64,000 bases of DNA, from positions 4,960,184-5,024,183 of the forward strand of contig NC_044924.1 in assembly GCF_003576645.1 (NCBI RefSeq), in the 5' to 3' direction. The DNA comes from Ipomoea triloba. Taxonomy: Eukaryota > Streptophyta > Magnoliopsida > Solanales > Convolvulaceae. How positions within the stretch are numbered: position 1 is the stretch's first letter; each line of letters opens with the position of its first letter. Under the pieces are notes generated by a model, which saw nothing but the letters and a program-made list of their open reading frames with translations, did not search any database and had not been told where the DNA came from. Made by a program: the position numbers and the translations under genes. Of the stretch, positions 33,960 to 45,329 are shown piece by piece.

Positions 33960-36819
33960 CTACTTATGCGTAGAGCACGCCGTTGGGACGACTTTTCCGG
34001 TGATGGAAGGCTTGACGTTGGTGCATGAAGAGACTGCCGGTCCATCCTTTCCTTTGTAAACCAAATTGATATCGTTCATCAGTACACCCTGGCACGGCAC
34101 CGCCGGGCTGCAATGTATCGTCATCGCCACTTTGCTCGACGACGTCCCCTTTATGTTCTTGAATCCGATGCCGCTCAGCTTTACTTTCGACGGAACCTTC
34201 AATATTACAAATCAGGAAAAAGCTAGCGTTACATTTTTAGTGACAAAGGAAAACTGCAGTCAATATAGCTGGTATATTTGTAATTCTAGAGGAACAAGCT
34301 AGTAAACTAGCCTAGTCAATAGTCACTGGTAAGTTTAGTCTAGTGATCCTGACTGAGAAAAGGATCACAAGAGGTAAATCAGTCGTTAAATACTTCCTTT
34401 GTCCCATTTTACCTGTCATGTTTACTATTCATTAGTCAAACCAACTCTTTCTTCATTGCTTATTTCCTTTAGTAATTTTTAATTATTTTTAAATTTGATT
34501 TTTTGTGTTTAATAGTACTTTTAATGTAGTTTCTAAATATATAAATTTTATATATTAATACTAAATATAATATTATGAAAAATTGAATTAAAAATAACTT
34601 CAGTCAAGTCTCGTTAACCGAATCAGACAAACAAAATGAGACGAAGGTAGTAGTTAATTAGGTCAAATCAATAAAAACAGTTGGCTGCTTTTGACTGGAA
34701 AGTTGTAATACTTAAAATTATCAAATTAACAGTCTAACCAACTTGGCTACCTACCCCGGCTTTGCATTGATTCCATGGGCAATATTGTTGATCGATGAGG
34801 ATAGGATTGGTGACGTTGTTCATGATGATGTCTTCGAAGTGCATGTTGCTGGCGCTGCCGACCGGGGAGCCGGGCCACGTCTTGATCCTGGCGCCGTTGG
34901 TTGTACCGGTGAGGGTGCAGTTCTTGACGGTGACTCCCAAGACGGGTTTCTCGTTGGGGTACTTGCCCAGGCTTCCGATGGCCAGCCCGTGGCCGGGACC
35001 GCAGGTCACCTTCTCCACGTGCACATCCTGGACGCCGTCGCCCAATGACACGCAATCATCGCCGGTTTTTATGGACGCGCCGAGGATGCTTACTTTGCTG
35101 CTTTCGCCGATGTGGACTCCGTCCGTGTTCGGGGCGTCCCCCGGCGTGTTGACGGTGTAGTTCTGTATTGTCACGTCCTTGCAACCCCCCATCGTCATGT
35201 GGAATTGCTTGCTGTTCTTATTCGTAAGTCCGATGATTTTCAAACCCGTTACCACATTAAATTGCAGATTCTGCATGCATGTAGTAAGTCGATCAGAACC
35301 AACTGATAGATATATTATGAATCGGACCGTGGAGCGCCGAACCGAAGAACCCAATTAAGGGTGATGTGGAGGGACTCGGGCCCCGAGGTCGAACCCCGTG
35401 CTCAATCCGGGGGCCGTATTCATTATGCCATGGCCCAAAGGCCCCGGCTTTAGGTCAAGAACAAGCCCATGGGGAGCTTGGCCAAGTCCCAATGGGCTCG
35501 ACCGGGTACTAGGGGGCTCGGTCGAGGCCTCAAGGGCTCGAGTAGGGGTGCTTGGGGAGTGCTCGATCGAGGGGGTCCAGCGGGGCGCGGTCCAAGTTGT
35601 TATAACTACCCTCCCTTTTCGCGGGATGGTTAAGGAGTTCCTAGTATAAAAGCACAGTCCCTTGTGTTATTTAGACATCTGAAAACACTTGTAATAGTTT
35701 GACATACTCTTTGTAATCATTTACAGCCTATTAATACTAATTTATCTCCGTGATATACACATTCTTTGTCTTTCCTCTATTTATTGGGGCTAATTGATTC
35801 GGACCTCCCAGTTAATTTTCTCCTTCACAAACATATAAAATGAATGAAATAAAGAAAGTACTAAATGATAAGCTTATAAATAGTTTTCTTAATTTGATAT
35901 TAATTCTCTATTTTATTATTTTATTGTTATTATCATTAACCACTGGTTGAACTCTATTCGAATTTTAATGGAAAAGGTAGCGGTATATACTTACAGCGGG
36001 AAGACGACAGATATTGCCTTTTTTACCACAGTCGGGTAGCTTCCAGGCGGTGGCGCCATTGCCGTCGAAAGTGCCGCCGTTGATAGTTAGTCCGTGGACA
36101 CTGGAGAAGGTGACCCATGCGTGGCCTTTGAACGCATAGGGATCCGGTAAAGCAGTCAGAATCATCTTATGAGCTTCAATGGTGATGGCACCTTTGCAAG
36201 GTCCCTGAAACTTAATCGGCCCGGCCATGTATTTGCCGTCCGCCGTAATCGTGTTCGCTCCCGCTGCTTTGCATGCTGCGCCCCACGCACCCAGAAACGC
36301 CTACGTTTCACAAAACCAGTAAACCACCTTAAACATTTGAGTTGAGTTACAACTTACAAGTAAACTCCAATCACTACTAAGGTTATGCACGGAATAAATT
36401 TTGCAGGTCTTGTGATAACCAAAGTAAATGATCAACTTAAGTTACTTATAGATCAGATGAGATGACGAGCTCAAACTAAGAAGCACAATAAGTCTTCTAC
36501 TTAGAATTAAACTTGTAAACTTGTTATTAAGGCAACTATCTAATTAACTGGATGTTTAAAATCATCCCATAACTTTAAACATTTCAAATTATTATACCCA
36601 AATTTTTATTAAAAAAAATTAATTTCACCACACTATTGTCTATACATATCAACCCAACTAAAAAGTTAAATTAAATCAGAAGTGTACCTTACTGTCATCT
36701 GATTTTCCATCGGCCTTGGCGCCAAATTTCTTAACGTCGAAAATGGCGGCATGCGAGCCTGTTACAAAAGACGCCAGCAAAATGCAGAACCATGCAGCTT
36801 GAATGAGTATGGATTTCAT
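33960..36819 (-). CDS. Exopolygalacturonase, copy 2
   Basis: Exons (5' to 3') 36688-36819, 35995-36300, 34755-35270 and 33960-34196 give 396 residues. Every exon is the same length as in copy 1. The signal peptide, [26 protein letters not shown] and RIK motifs are intact, so this copy should also be an active secreted GH28 pectin-trimming enzyme. Differences from copy 1 are scattered substitutions, for example HIGES against HIGKS and SILGAS against SITGAS. Intron 2 holds an LTR-like insertion and intron 3 a Stowaway MITE; neither disturbs the splice sites. Confidence 0.94.
34391..34652. mobile_element. Stowaway-type MITE in intron 3 of copy 2
   Basis: The ends TACTTCCTTTGTCCCATTTT and, inverted, TACTACCTTCGTCTCATTTT give a TA target and the CTTCCTTYGTCYC terminal repeat known for Stowaway/mariner MITEs. 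The interior (TTTGTGTTTAATAGTAC, then TTTCTAAATATATAAATTTT) is shared with the copy at 43223-43468. Confidence 0.8.
35291..35826 (+). mobile_element. Solo-LTR-like retrotransposon remnant
   Basis: About 535 bp present only in unit 2. It has a GC-rich left half (GGGCCCCGAGGTCGAACCCC, then CAAGCCCATGGGG), a TATA box in AGTATAAAAGCAC at 35642, and a T-rich right half with TCTCCGTGATATACAC. The same layout and words occur at 48408-48895. I see no coding region, primer-binding site or second LTR, so a solo LTR is most likely. The exact ends and target duplication are unclear. Confidence 0.65.
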
Positions 36820-36920
36820 GACTTTATTGGTTAGAAGTATTTCCCCTTTTGTTTTTTGGGTTTTTGCTGTTTTTTTTTTTGTCTGTTCTATGTTGGTGTT
36901 GTGAATGGAGGCGTGGTTGG

Positions 36921-36929
36921 ATTTTATAG
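36921..36929 (-). promoter_or_regulatory. TATA box, polygalacturonase copy 2
   Basis: CTATAAAAT on the minus strand about 102 bp before the ATG at 36819, in the same surroundings as copy 1. Confidence 0.6.
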
Positions 36930-37769
36930 TGTGAGAAGTGAAGTTGGAGACGACATTTACCTTTAATCAGTTATTCTGCCTAAACTTTTTTAGCTAATTG
37001 TCTCTATTGATCGGGACTATATTGCTTAATTTGAGTTAATCGTGTAGTTTGAAAGTCATGCTGATTTAATTTTAATTTGTTTTCACCCACCTCAACATTT
37101 ATTATTTTCACTTTAATTCTTACCTATATATTATGATCATTCTGGCAAAAGGAAAATAATTTTTTTATGGTTGTGGAAGAGGAATGCTTAGAATGGATAA
37201 TTTGGAGTTTTACTATATGTATTTTTAATTTTTTCCTCTTAATGAGAGCAACCCTAATCAAGTTGATCAGGTTATTGATTTGATAATCGTAAGGTTACAA
37301 GGTTAACCATATATTTTCGAGTACAAGTACGCTTTTATGTATGATTGTTGGAGCACCAAACAAATTGTTGTAGGTTTTTCAAACTTGAAAAAATTGAGTT
37401 GGGGACATTATTATAAGTGATTAATAAATAAAAAGTCATGATGGCTTGGTTGGTTAGTTGCATTGGTTATGTGGCTCTTTCCTCTCCATGTAGCACTGCA
37501 CATGCTTGGTTAAAATGGCAATGGCCTTCATGCGTGAATCTGTAATTATTTGTTTAGTAATCACAAATTAAGTCAGCCACTTAATAAATATCAGTAACGA
37601 AGGGGAAAAAAACAGCCGCATTTCATTTTGAAATTTTGTTTGCAAATGTGGATAATTGAAAATTTATTTATTTAACTCGCAAACACGCTCTATGTAATTG
37701 AGTTGACATTTAAATGTGTTTTCGATGCAGAATAAAATTGTAGGAAATTGATAAAAAGGAGTTTGGATG

Positions 37770-37822
37770 TTTTTTTTTTTTTTTTTAATACTACTGACTC
37801 TATTACAATGCAGTATCTGGTT
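37770..37822 (-). mobile_element. Short SINE (family 1) 3' fragment with target duplication
   Basis: Fifty-three bases: an A-tail (read here as Ts) and the reversed AGATACTGCATTGTAATAGA end of the 6722 SINE. They are flanked on both sides by GGAGTTTGGATG (37758-37769 and 37823-37834). Unit 1 has a single GGAATTTGGATG here. Confidence 0.85.
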
Positions 37823-37940
37823 GGAGTTTGGATGTTGAAATGTCACTAAGGCTCTATTTGGCATAAATAGCTTAAAAACTAATACTTACTAGTTTATTTT
37901 GAGTCAAAACAAATTATTATTTTAAACTCCATATATTTTA

Positions 37941-39040
37941 GGCAAAAGGGTCAAATAGGCCCATGTACTACCATTGATTGTTCATCTAGCACCATGAATT
38001 AAAATATGGTCCATCTAGGTCATTATACTCCTAATTATTTTGCATCTAGCATTTTTAGCCTATTTCTAACAAGTAACCCATCTAATTTGATGACATGGAA
38101 AAATAAAATTAGAAAAAATGATGACATGTTATTTATATGGATGTTTTGGACGATTTCTACCATATTTCATTAATATAAAAAAATAACTTCTTGCAATGAA
38201 ATAGGGTAGAAATCAAAATTGTTATATAAAGTTTTAACTACATGAGTGTATGTATAGCGTGATATCCACTATCGTTCGGCAATGAGATTTCATGGAAATC
38301 GATATATGAAAATTAAATTATTTTTATAATAATTTAAGATATTGTATTGGGTAAATTTTATTTTATTTTAAAAATAAATTAATATTTTTGGATTTTTGGA
38401 TAATTGAATAACTTAAGATATTGTATTTTTGGATGATTTCTTGGAATGAAATAAGGCAGAAATCAAAGTTGCTATATAAAGTTTCAACTACAGTGTACTG
38501 CGTATGTATAGCGGAGTGTACTGTGTATGTATAGCGGGGTATTCAATGTCATTTGACAATAAGATTCCATTAAAATTGATATATGAAAATTAAATTATTT
38601 TTAAAAAAATAATAAAATTTACCCAATATAATATCTTAAGTTATTATATTTAATTTAATTTTAATATATCGATTTTCATGGAATTTCATTGCCGAACAAC
38701 TTTGAATATCCCACTATACATACACAGTAGTGTAGTACACTGTAATTAAAACATTATATAACAACTTTGATTTCTACCCTATTTCATTGCAAGAAATCAT
38801 TTTCTTCATTAATGAAATAGGGTAAAATCATCCAAAACATTCATATAAATAACATGTCATCATTTTTTATTATTTTATTTTTCCATGTCAACAAATTAGA
38901 TGGGTTACTTGTTAGAAATAGGCTAAAAATGCTAGATGAAAAATAATTATGAGTATAATGACTTAGATGGACCATATTTTAGTTCATGGTGTTGGATGAA
39001 CAATCAGTGTTAGTACATGGATCTATTTGACCCTTTTGCC
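37941..39040. mobile_element. Non-autonomous Mutator-like element, 1,100 bp
   Basis: The ends read GGCAAAAGGGTCAAATAG and the exact reverse. Inverted similarity extends several hundred bases inward (for example CGGCAATGAGATTTCATGG near 38277 against CCATGAATTTC-like words near 38675). Flanks are TATATTTTA (37932-37940) and GATATTTTA (39041-39049). Unit 1 has the intact target CATATATTTTATTAAAT near 32758. No transposase frame is visible. Confidence 0.85.
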
Positions 39041-39799
39041 GATATTTTATTAAATATGACTTATATTTTATTTGTAATTTGAGGGATGTATGTATGTGGA
39101 TATCCTAATCTATAATCCACCCTCGTGAACATATAAACCAGAATTAGGATTAGGAATTGATCCATAATGTACTAATCCCAAGCCTATTAAACACACATAG
39201 CACTCTATGCAATGAGTGGATTGAATATTTGACCAAACATTGTAGACAATAATTCTCCAAAAGCTAAGAATGATGCTAATAAATATTGTATACCCATGAT
39301 GCAAGTACAAATCTTTCATAAACTCAGTTGCATTTCTGCGCTTTATGTAATATTCACAAATAAAGCATCTAATGGATAATACAACCCAAACCCTAGTCTA
39401 TAAACTAATTATTCAAACATCTAAAAACATAATAATAAGTCTCAATCAAAATTATATTCCTAATTCATGTCTATATTTTTAGTGCTAACCATTTTGTACA
39501 ATGTGCTTTTAGAGTTATACTATACAATTTTTGGACAAAAATACTCTTAGTCCCTTACTGTTATAACTTTCATTATCTTTTCCATTAACTTTACCATACA
39601 CATGTATTTTTCTTATATTCTTTAATGATAATAAGATTTGTAGACATAATATATTGGATTAATATAATAAATAATTTATTTTCATCAAAATGATGATATT
39701 TCGTGAAGAACCAGATAATTGTGTACATGTTTTTCGGTTATTTCAGGTTTGTATAAACGCATTACACAGCGAGTTGGACTGTCAAAAGTATACTACACT

Positions 39800-42700
39800 T
39801 CAAAAGAATGTTCTGTTTTCAATTGCATTCTTGGCTTTTCTGATGAAGTCATCAATCTGCATGGTCCCTAATTCACCACCAAATCTTGATCTGATTGTCA
39901 CTGCATCAGTTTCCACTTCTTTCGGCCCGACAACAGCCATCAACGGGATCTTCTGCTTCTCAGCGTTTCTAATGAGCTTCGGTAAACGCTCACCGCTGCA
40001 AACCTCTGCACGAATGCCACTCGCCTTTAGTCTCTTCTCGACCTCGTAGCAAAACTCGAGCTGCAAGTATGTGTGCAATAACGATTTCAATTCATAATAA
40101 AATCACGACATCAATTATGCCACAAGTTCCATCCTCTTCTAGACTGTTGTAAAAACCGGCCGAGGGGTTTTTACCCTTAGGCGGACATTAGTTGGCCGAC
40201 AAGGCAGCCTAGGTGCCCGAGTTGACCAAACTTGTCTCCCGAGTCAGCCAACTCGGGCTTTTTTTTTTTCTTTTTTTTTTTTTGTGCGCAATGTGTACAT
40301 TGCTGTGTTTTTCTTATTATTATTGCTCGCCTGCCTAGTGCCTTCTACAACATTGTCTTCTATAAGCTGAAAGTTCTAATTTTACGGAGATTTATTACTG
40401 TTATGGTGACATTTTTATCCGAAATGAATGACACTGCAAACAATTATTGCATATACAATGGGCCAGCAGGCAGCAGCAATAGGGTTGGAAGTTATGGTAA
40501 AATGTGAGGGTGAAATGACAATATATCTGATTGATTTCTATATAAATTGATAGAAAATCCAAATTTGCGAATAAGGAAGCAGGCGTATACCTGTGTGTCA
40601 GTCACGGGTATAAGTCGAGTTTGGATTGGAGAAAGCCATAAAGGAAAATCGCCGGCATAATGCTCTATTAGGACTCCAAAGAACCGCTCCAGAGATCCAA
40701 GAACAGCTCGGTGGATTAAGATTGGGCGCTTCTTCTCTTGGTCCGAGTCAACATATGTCATGTCAAAACGCTCCGGCAAATTAAAATCCACCTGTACACA
40801 GCAGTATCACGAGTTTCAGGATCGATCTTATTTTGCAAGAAAGGATCGCACGGGGCACTTTTGAAGTCATATTTTGTTTTCTTAAAGGATACTTTGCCAT
40901 TATAAAACGAGTGACAAGGGAAAGCTGGAAAAGGTGAAAGTACCTGTATGGTTGAGCATTGCCACTTTCTTCCTAGAGCATCCTCAATTTTGAGATCGAT
41001 CTTAGGACCATAAAAGGCACCACCTCCTTCATCGATCTGATAAGTCCAACCTTTGTCATTCAAAGCGTCCTTAAGTGCAGAAGTTGCTTTTTCCCATATA
41101 TCATCGTCTCCCACGGATTTCTCGGGCCTTGTTGAAAGGTTGACCTCATAATTATCAAAACCAAATTGTTGCAAAATTCCCTCTGTAAGATCTAGTACAC
41201 CCCGGATTTCATCTTTAATTTGATCTTCTAAGCAAAATATGTGTGCATCATCCTTCAAACGAAAAAGTATGTGACATTAGTATTGCAAGAAGAGAGTTTT
41301 CGCAAACCATTTTATGGATTTGCACTGAATAGAAATGTTTTGATTCGCTTCATTTTAAATAAAAGCTGCAATTGTGAATATTGCCATAGTCCACCCTACT
41401 CTCCACTACTTGGGGGAAATTCCTTTTTCATTAGACAAATGTTTGGCTACTTGAGCAAAGATTCCATCTTTGAAAAGGTATAACCCTAGCCGAGCACAAG
41501 ATTCCAACATTGATGGGTAAATTATCCTCAGTATAGATTCACAAGAAATAATCATACCTGTGTAAAGCCTCGTACACGGAAAAGGCCATGTAAGCTCCCA
41601 GACAACTCATATCTGTACACCGTTCCCAGCTCTGCTACCCGGATTGGGAAATCCCGATATGAGTGTAGCTTCCTTTTGTAAACCAAAATATGGTAAGGAC
41701 AATTCATTGGTCGAAGCTGATAATGCTCATTCTCGATCTCCATTTGATCGAACATATTCTCTTTGTAGAAATCCAGATGGCCACTTATCTTCCAAAGATC
41801 TGCCTTTGCCACGTGTGGAGTATATAGCAGATCATATCCACGCTCTATATGGATCCTTTTCCACGCATCTTCTATTATGTGCCTCACAACAGCTCCCTTC
41901 GGATGCCAGAATACTAAACCTCCACCAGCTTCATCCTGCCAGTTCATGAGTTTGAGTTTCAGTTCATCTTAGCAAAACAAAATCATAATGGTGCATGAGA
42001 ATTGCTAATATTCACCAGTCATTGCTCGATATGTTTCTTGTTAGACTTGCCTGAATAGAGAAGAGATCAAGATCTTGGCCAAGTCGTCGGTGATCCCGGC
42101 GCTTAGCTTCTTCTTTGAAGTGAATAAATGCCTTTAATTGGTCTTCAGTCTCCCATGCTGTACCATAAATCCTTTGGAGCATCGGCTTACTTACATCTCC
42201 CCTCCAGTAAGCACCGGCAACAGATTCAAGTGCAACAGCTTTCCTGTCAATATTTCCAGTAGATTCAACATGCGGCCCAGCACAAAGATCCCACCATTCA
42301 TCACCTAAAACAAGTGTCACATGTTATGAGAATCAAAGGTAGGATCAACCGATCAAGTTTGCACTGAAGCTCAACCCTTCACAACTTCAGTTATTATGAA
42401 TTAAAATAAAGTATTCAGTTCATAGAACTGGATATCAGCATAATTTAACATCAATTTACAGGCAATATTGTACATAGTCAAACACAATATGAGAAAGAGA
42501 ATTTGGTATATTATTCAATTTCAAATAAGCAATGTCAAGCCATACCAATATGATAGATGGTTATGGGTTCCTCCTTGATACTATCCAAAATCTCAATCTT
42601 GTAAGGTTCATTCACAGCCGTAATTCTTCTCTGAGCTTCATCTCTGCTGACTTCTTCCCTAATTAGGGGCAAATTTCTCCTGATGATACGATCCTACAGA

Positions 42701-44108
42701 TGATTCATATAAATTCTGTATCTAGAAACCATAGCCCATGAAATTTTTCCTATGTGTACTCATCTACCACATTTGTCAATTAACAAAGTCAAAAATAGAA
42801 AGTAATTGGGAACTAAGTCCACTCACCATCTCCTGCTTAATCCTCTTGAGGTCCTTGTCAGTCAGAGGCTCCATATCAAAATCATAGTAAAACCCATTCT
42901 CAATCCACGGCCCAATAGTTACTTTTGCATTTGGATAGATCTTTTGAACAGCCATGGCCATCACATGAGCACACTGCACCAATACATTAAGTAGCTTTTT
43001 GAATGAATACTCAGTTAGAAGTGTCTAACCAAGGTATGGCCTAGGGATGAGGATATTGGTTCTCGGTCTAAGCAAGCACATTCATGCACTTGAATACTTC
43101 ATGCCATTTAAGAAAAGCCTCAACCATGATAAGTCAAAGTTACATAATAACTGGTAGAACAACAAAGCTCAAGTTACAGTTAGCTAGCTATACAAGAACA
43201 CTTTTGTTTTTAATAGAAAACTAACTCCCTCTGTCCCATTTTATATGTCCTACTTACTATTCATTAATCAAACCAACTCTTTCTTTGTTTATTTTCTTTA
43301 GTATTTTTTACTTATTTTTAAATTTTATTTTTTTGTGTTTAATAGTACTCTTAGTGTAGTTTCTAAATATATAAATTTTGTATACTAATACTAAAATTAA
43401 TATTATGAAAAATTGAATTAAAACGCTAACCGAGCCAGACACAAAAAAAGGGATGGATGGAGGGACTAATATTCTAATTTCTAAGGATTTTCAATCAAGA
43501 CAATTTCAACAGAAGAATCCAAAAGGTTGGGTTTTGCATAATCTTTGGCAATGCAATGAATTTCTATAGGGCAAATACCGTTACTAGGTTCATCTCAATG
43601 ATCAAAGCAGACAACTTTTTGAGAAACTGAGAAGTGAAATTGAACCGTCCCCTTCACTAATTACTTCATTTTTGACATGAGTGTATGAATTATTCCTCCA
43701 CTGGAGACCAATTTCAACTCTAATGGCGCAAGATTCAATTTTTATCCCATAACAACATCAACACCGCCTAATTGAAAAGGGGAGAAGCGAATTTACCGTG
43801 TGGCGGATTCTGAGGAGCCTCTCAGACGACTCATTAGTAGGGAGAACAATTCTCTCCTTCTGGGCGCTATTCTCATTATCATCATCAGCGAGAGGTTTGA
43901 GTTGTGTGTCGGGAGAATCAGTGGCGACGGCGGAGATGCAGCTGAAACTGCTGCGCCTGGTGGCAGGGGAGAATACGAAAAGGGCAGTGGGAAATTGGCG
44001 GCGTTTAGTGAGGGAAGAGAAAGTGGAATTGGGAGAACGCGCGAAGAGAGAGCGTGAAGTGGGTAGCGATAAGGTAGCCATCCTTTGCAGGATGGTGAGG
44101 TTCTTCAT
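39800..44108 (-). CDS. EMB2761: Threonyl-tRNA synthetase, organellar
   Basis: Exons (5' to 3') 43797-44108, 42827-42973, 42546-42693, 42051-42304, 41558-41935, 40944-41252, 40591-40791 and 39800-40060 give 669 residues. A Ser/Arg-rich leader (about 1-70) looks like a chloroplast/mitochondrial transit peptide. The editing domain shows HTCAH (103-107, across the first splice) and CAGPH. The class II catalytic core has [13 protein letters not shown], motif 2 [15 protein letters not shown] and motif 3 [21 protein letters not shown]. The C-terminal anticodon-binding domain ends the protein. It charges tRNA-Thr in organelles. The Arabidopsis counterpart is EMB2761. There is no room for a TGS domain before HTCAH. 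A second start at 44081 (MATLSLPT) is possible. The intron after exon 4 has a GC donor. Confidence 0.95.
40142..40262 (-). repeat. CTAGGCG-type repeat fragment in a ThrRS intron
   Basis: In the intron 40061-40590, ACTGTTGTAAAAACCGGCC, then GCCTAGGTGCCCGAGTTGACC and CCAACTCGGG match the reversed right end of the 14291-14669 element. A T-rich run follows (40260-40284). Confidence 0.5.
43223..43468. mobile_element. Stowaway-type MITE in ThrRS intron 1
   Basis: The left end CTCCCTCTGTCCCATTTTAT and right end GGGATGGATGGAGGGAC, followed by TA, are the classic Stowaway terminal repeat. The interior matches the element at 34391-34652 word for word over long stretches. Confidence 0.85.
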
Positions 44109-44299
44109 TGAGATTCACTGATCTTCTTCCTCGTCTCTACATTTCATTTCTGTGGCGGAGGTTTTCGTTTAAAAGCCCCGACTCAAATAATAACGATATT
44201 ATTATTATTATTTTTTGAGAATTATTATTATTATTTGAATTATGTTCATTAAATCTATTTATTTATTAAAAAAAAACAAAAAAACAAAAAACAAAAAAC

Positions 44300-44327
<28 letters not shown>
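44109..44327. other. ThrRS 5' flank and A-rich tract
   Basis: A GC-rich leader of ThrRS (to about 44180) is followed by TTATTA-type repeats and an A-rich run broken by Cs (44270-44327). That run leads directly into the first copy of the repeated b561 segment. Confidence 0.6.
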
Positions 44328-44331
<4 letters not shown>

Positions 44332-45300
44332 CCCAACTCCCCTTGAATGGGAAAGGGTTTGAACTTGAGATCTCTCATTTGAGAAGCCTAAGTTATACCG
44401 TTTGATCACAACTTGAATGGGAAACAAATAAAAGCTCACTTGAAAACTACCTAGCCTCTTTCCATTGAGCCAGTCAATCAAATTTTGTCTAGATTATTTT
44501 ACATTCTTGATTAGGATTTTTAGCCGGCTAAGACTATTGGGATGGACTTCATCCTATGTACATACACTTTTGAAGCTGCAGAGTTTCTCGTAAAAATAAG
44601 ATTAAGAGGTCAAATAAAATTAAAGCAATGCAGTGCAACTCTTTAGTTATTATCATATTCGAATTCATATATAATATAAATATAAATCGAAAGTCCAGAG
44701 CCATGCATAATGTATGGCGTATGGTATACATTATGTATATAATGCAATAATGCATACAAAATGAAATATAGCATCTCAGCTGGCAAGACTATCCCTGCAT
44801 TACCTCCCTGTGATCTTTTGTGAGTCACTAATTATCGCCCAGTTTCTCACTTTCAACCAAAAAAAGTCATCTATCCATGCATTCGAATATGGGTGAGGAT
44901 CGGATCGGAGCTAGCTAGACTAATTATCTAGGCAGCATGTCCATTAATATCGGATTGATTGGTCTCATCATCATCATCGCTTCTTCTGTTGAGGACAATC
45001 CGCCACGTGACGCCTTCCATGGTCACTGCCACGGCGAGTAGGACGATGATGACCACGGTGTAAAAAGTCTTGGGACCCTCCAAAATATGAAGCCCCTCAA
45101 ACACATTTAAGATGCTTAACAGAATGGTTGTGTACCCAATCGTATGGTGGTACACGTTCCAGTAAAATCTGTACTTGTGCTCCGGTTTTGGCCGAAATAT
45201 CACCGCTAACACCTGTCACACCGTACCCCCCACTGTTTCAATTTTATAATAAATCCATCTTAATTACGATTTAACGTTGTAACATTAATGTATCTATATT
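44328..45300. repeat. Nested duplicate segment A (973 bp)
   Basis: Starts CCTTCCCAACTCCCC and stops mid-intron at an N (45301). It reads the same as 45330-46302 and 46985-47957. It contains the last exon of the DOMON/b561 gene (44928-45212) and a SINE-like stretch at its left end. Confidence 0.9.
44928..45212 (-). pseudogene. Extra copy of b561 exon 3 (segment A)
   Basis: The translation is identical to 47585-47869 ([20 protein letters not shown]...). No b561 exon 2 or DOMON exon lies with it, because the segment ends 88 bases upstream of the exon at an N. It is either a truncated duplication or, more likely, a redundant contig end. It should not be counted as a gene. Confidence 0.8.
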
Positions 45301-45329
45301 NAAAAAAAAAAAAAAAAAAAACAAACAAA

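Larger units (their letters stand above)
33250..39410. repeat. Segmental duplication, unit 2
   Basis: This matches unit 1 (28190-33170) in gene content and flanks. It is about 1.2 kb longer because of insertions absent from unit 1: a SINE piece (33517), a Stowaway MITE (34391), an LTR (35291), a short SINE tail (37770) and a Mutator-like element (37941). Boundaries are approximate. Confidence 0.85.

Noticed and set aside
34743..35160. Open frames antisense to polygalacturonase exon 3, over 100 codons
   Set aside because: They mirror a GC-rich conserved exon. The same shadows occur opposite copy 1.
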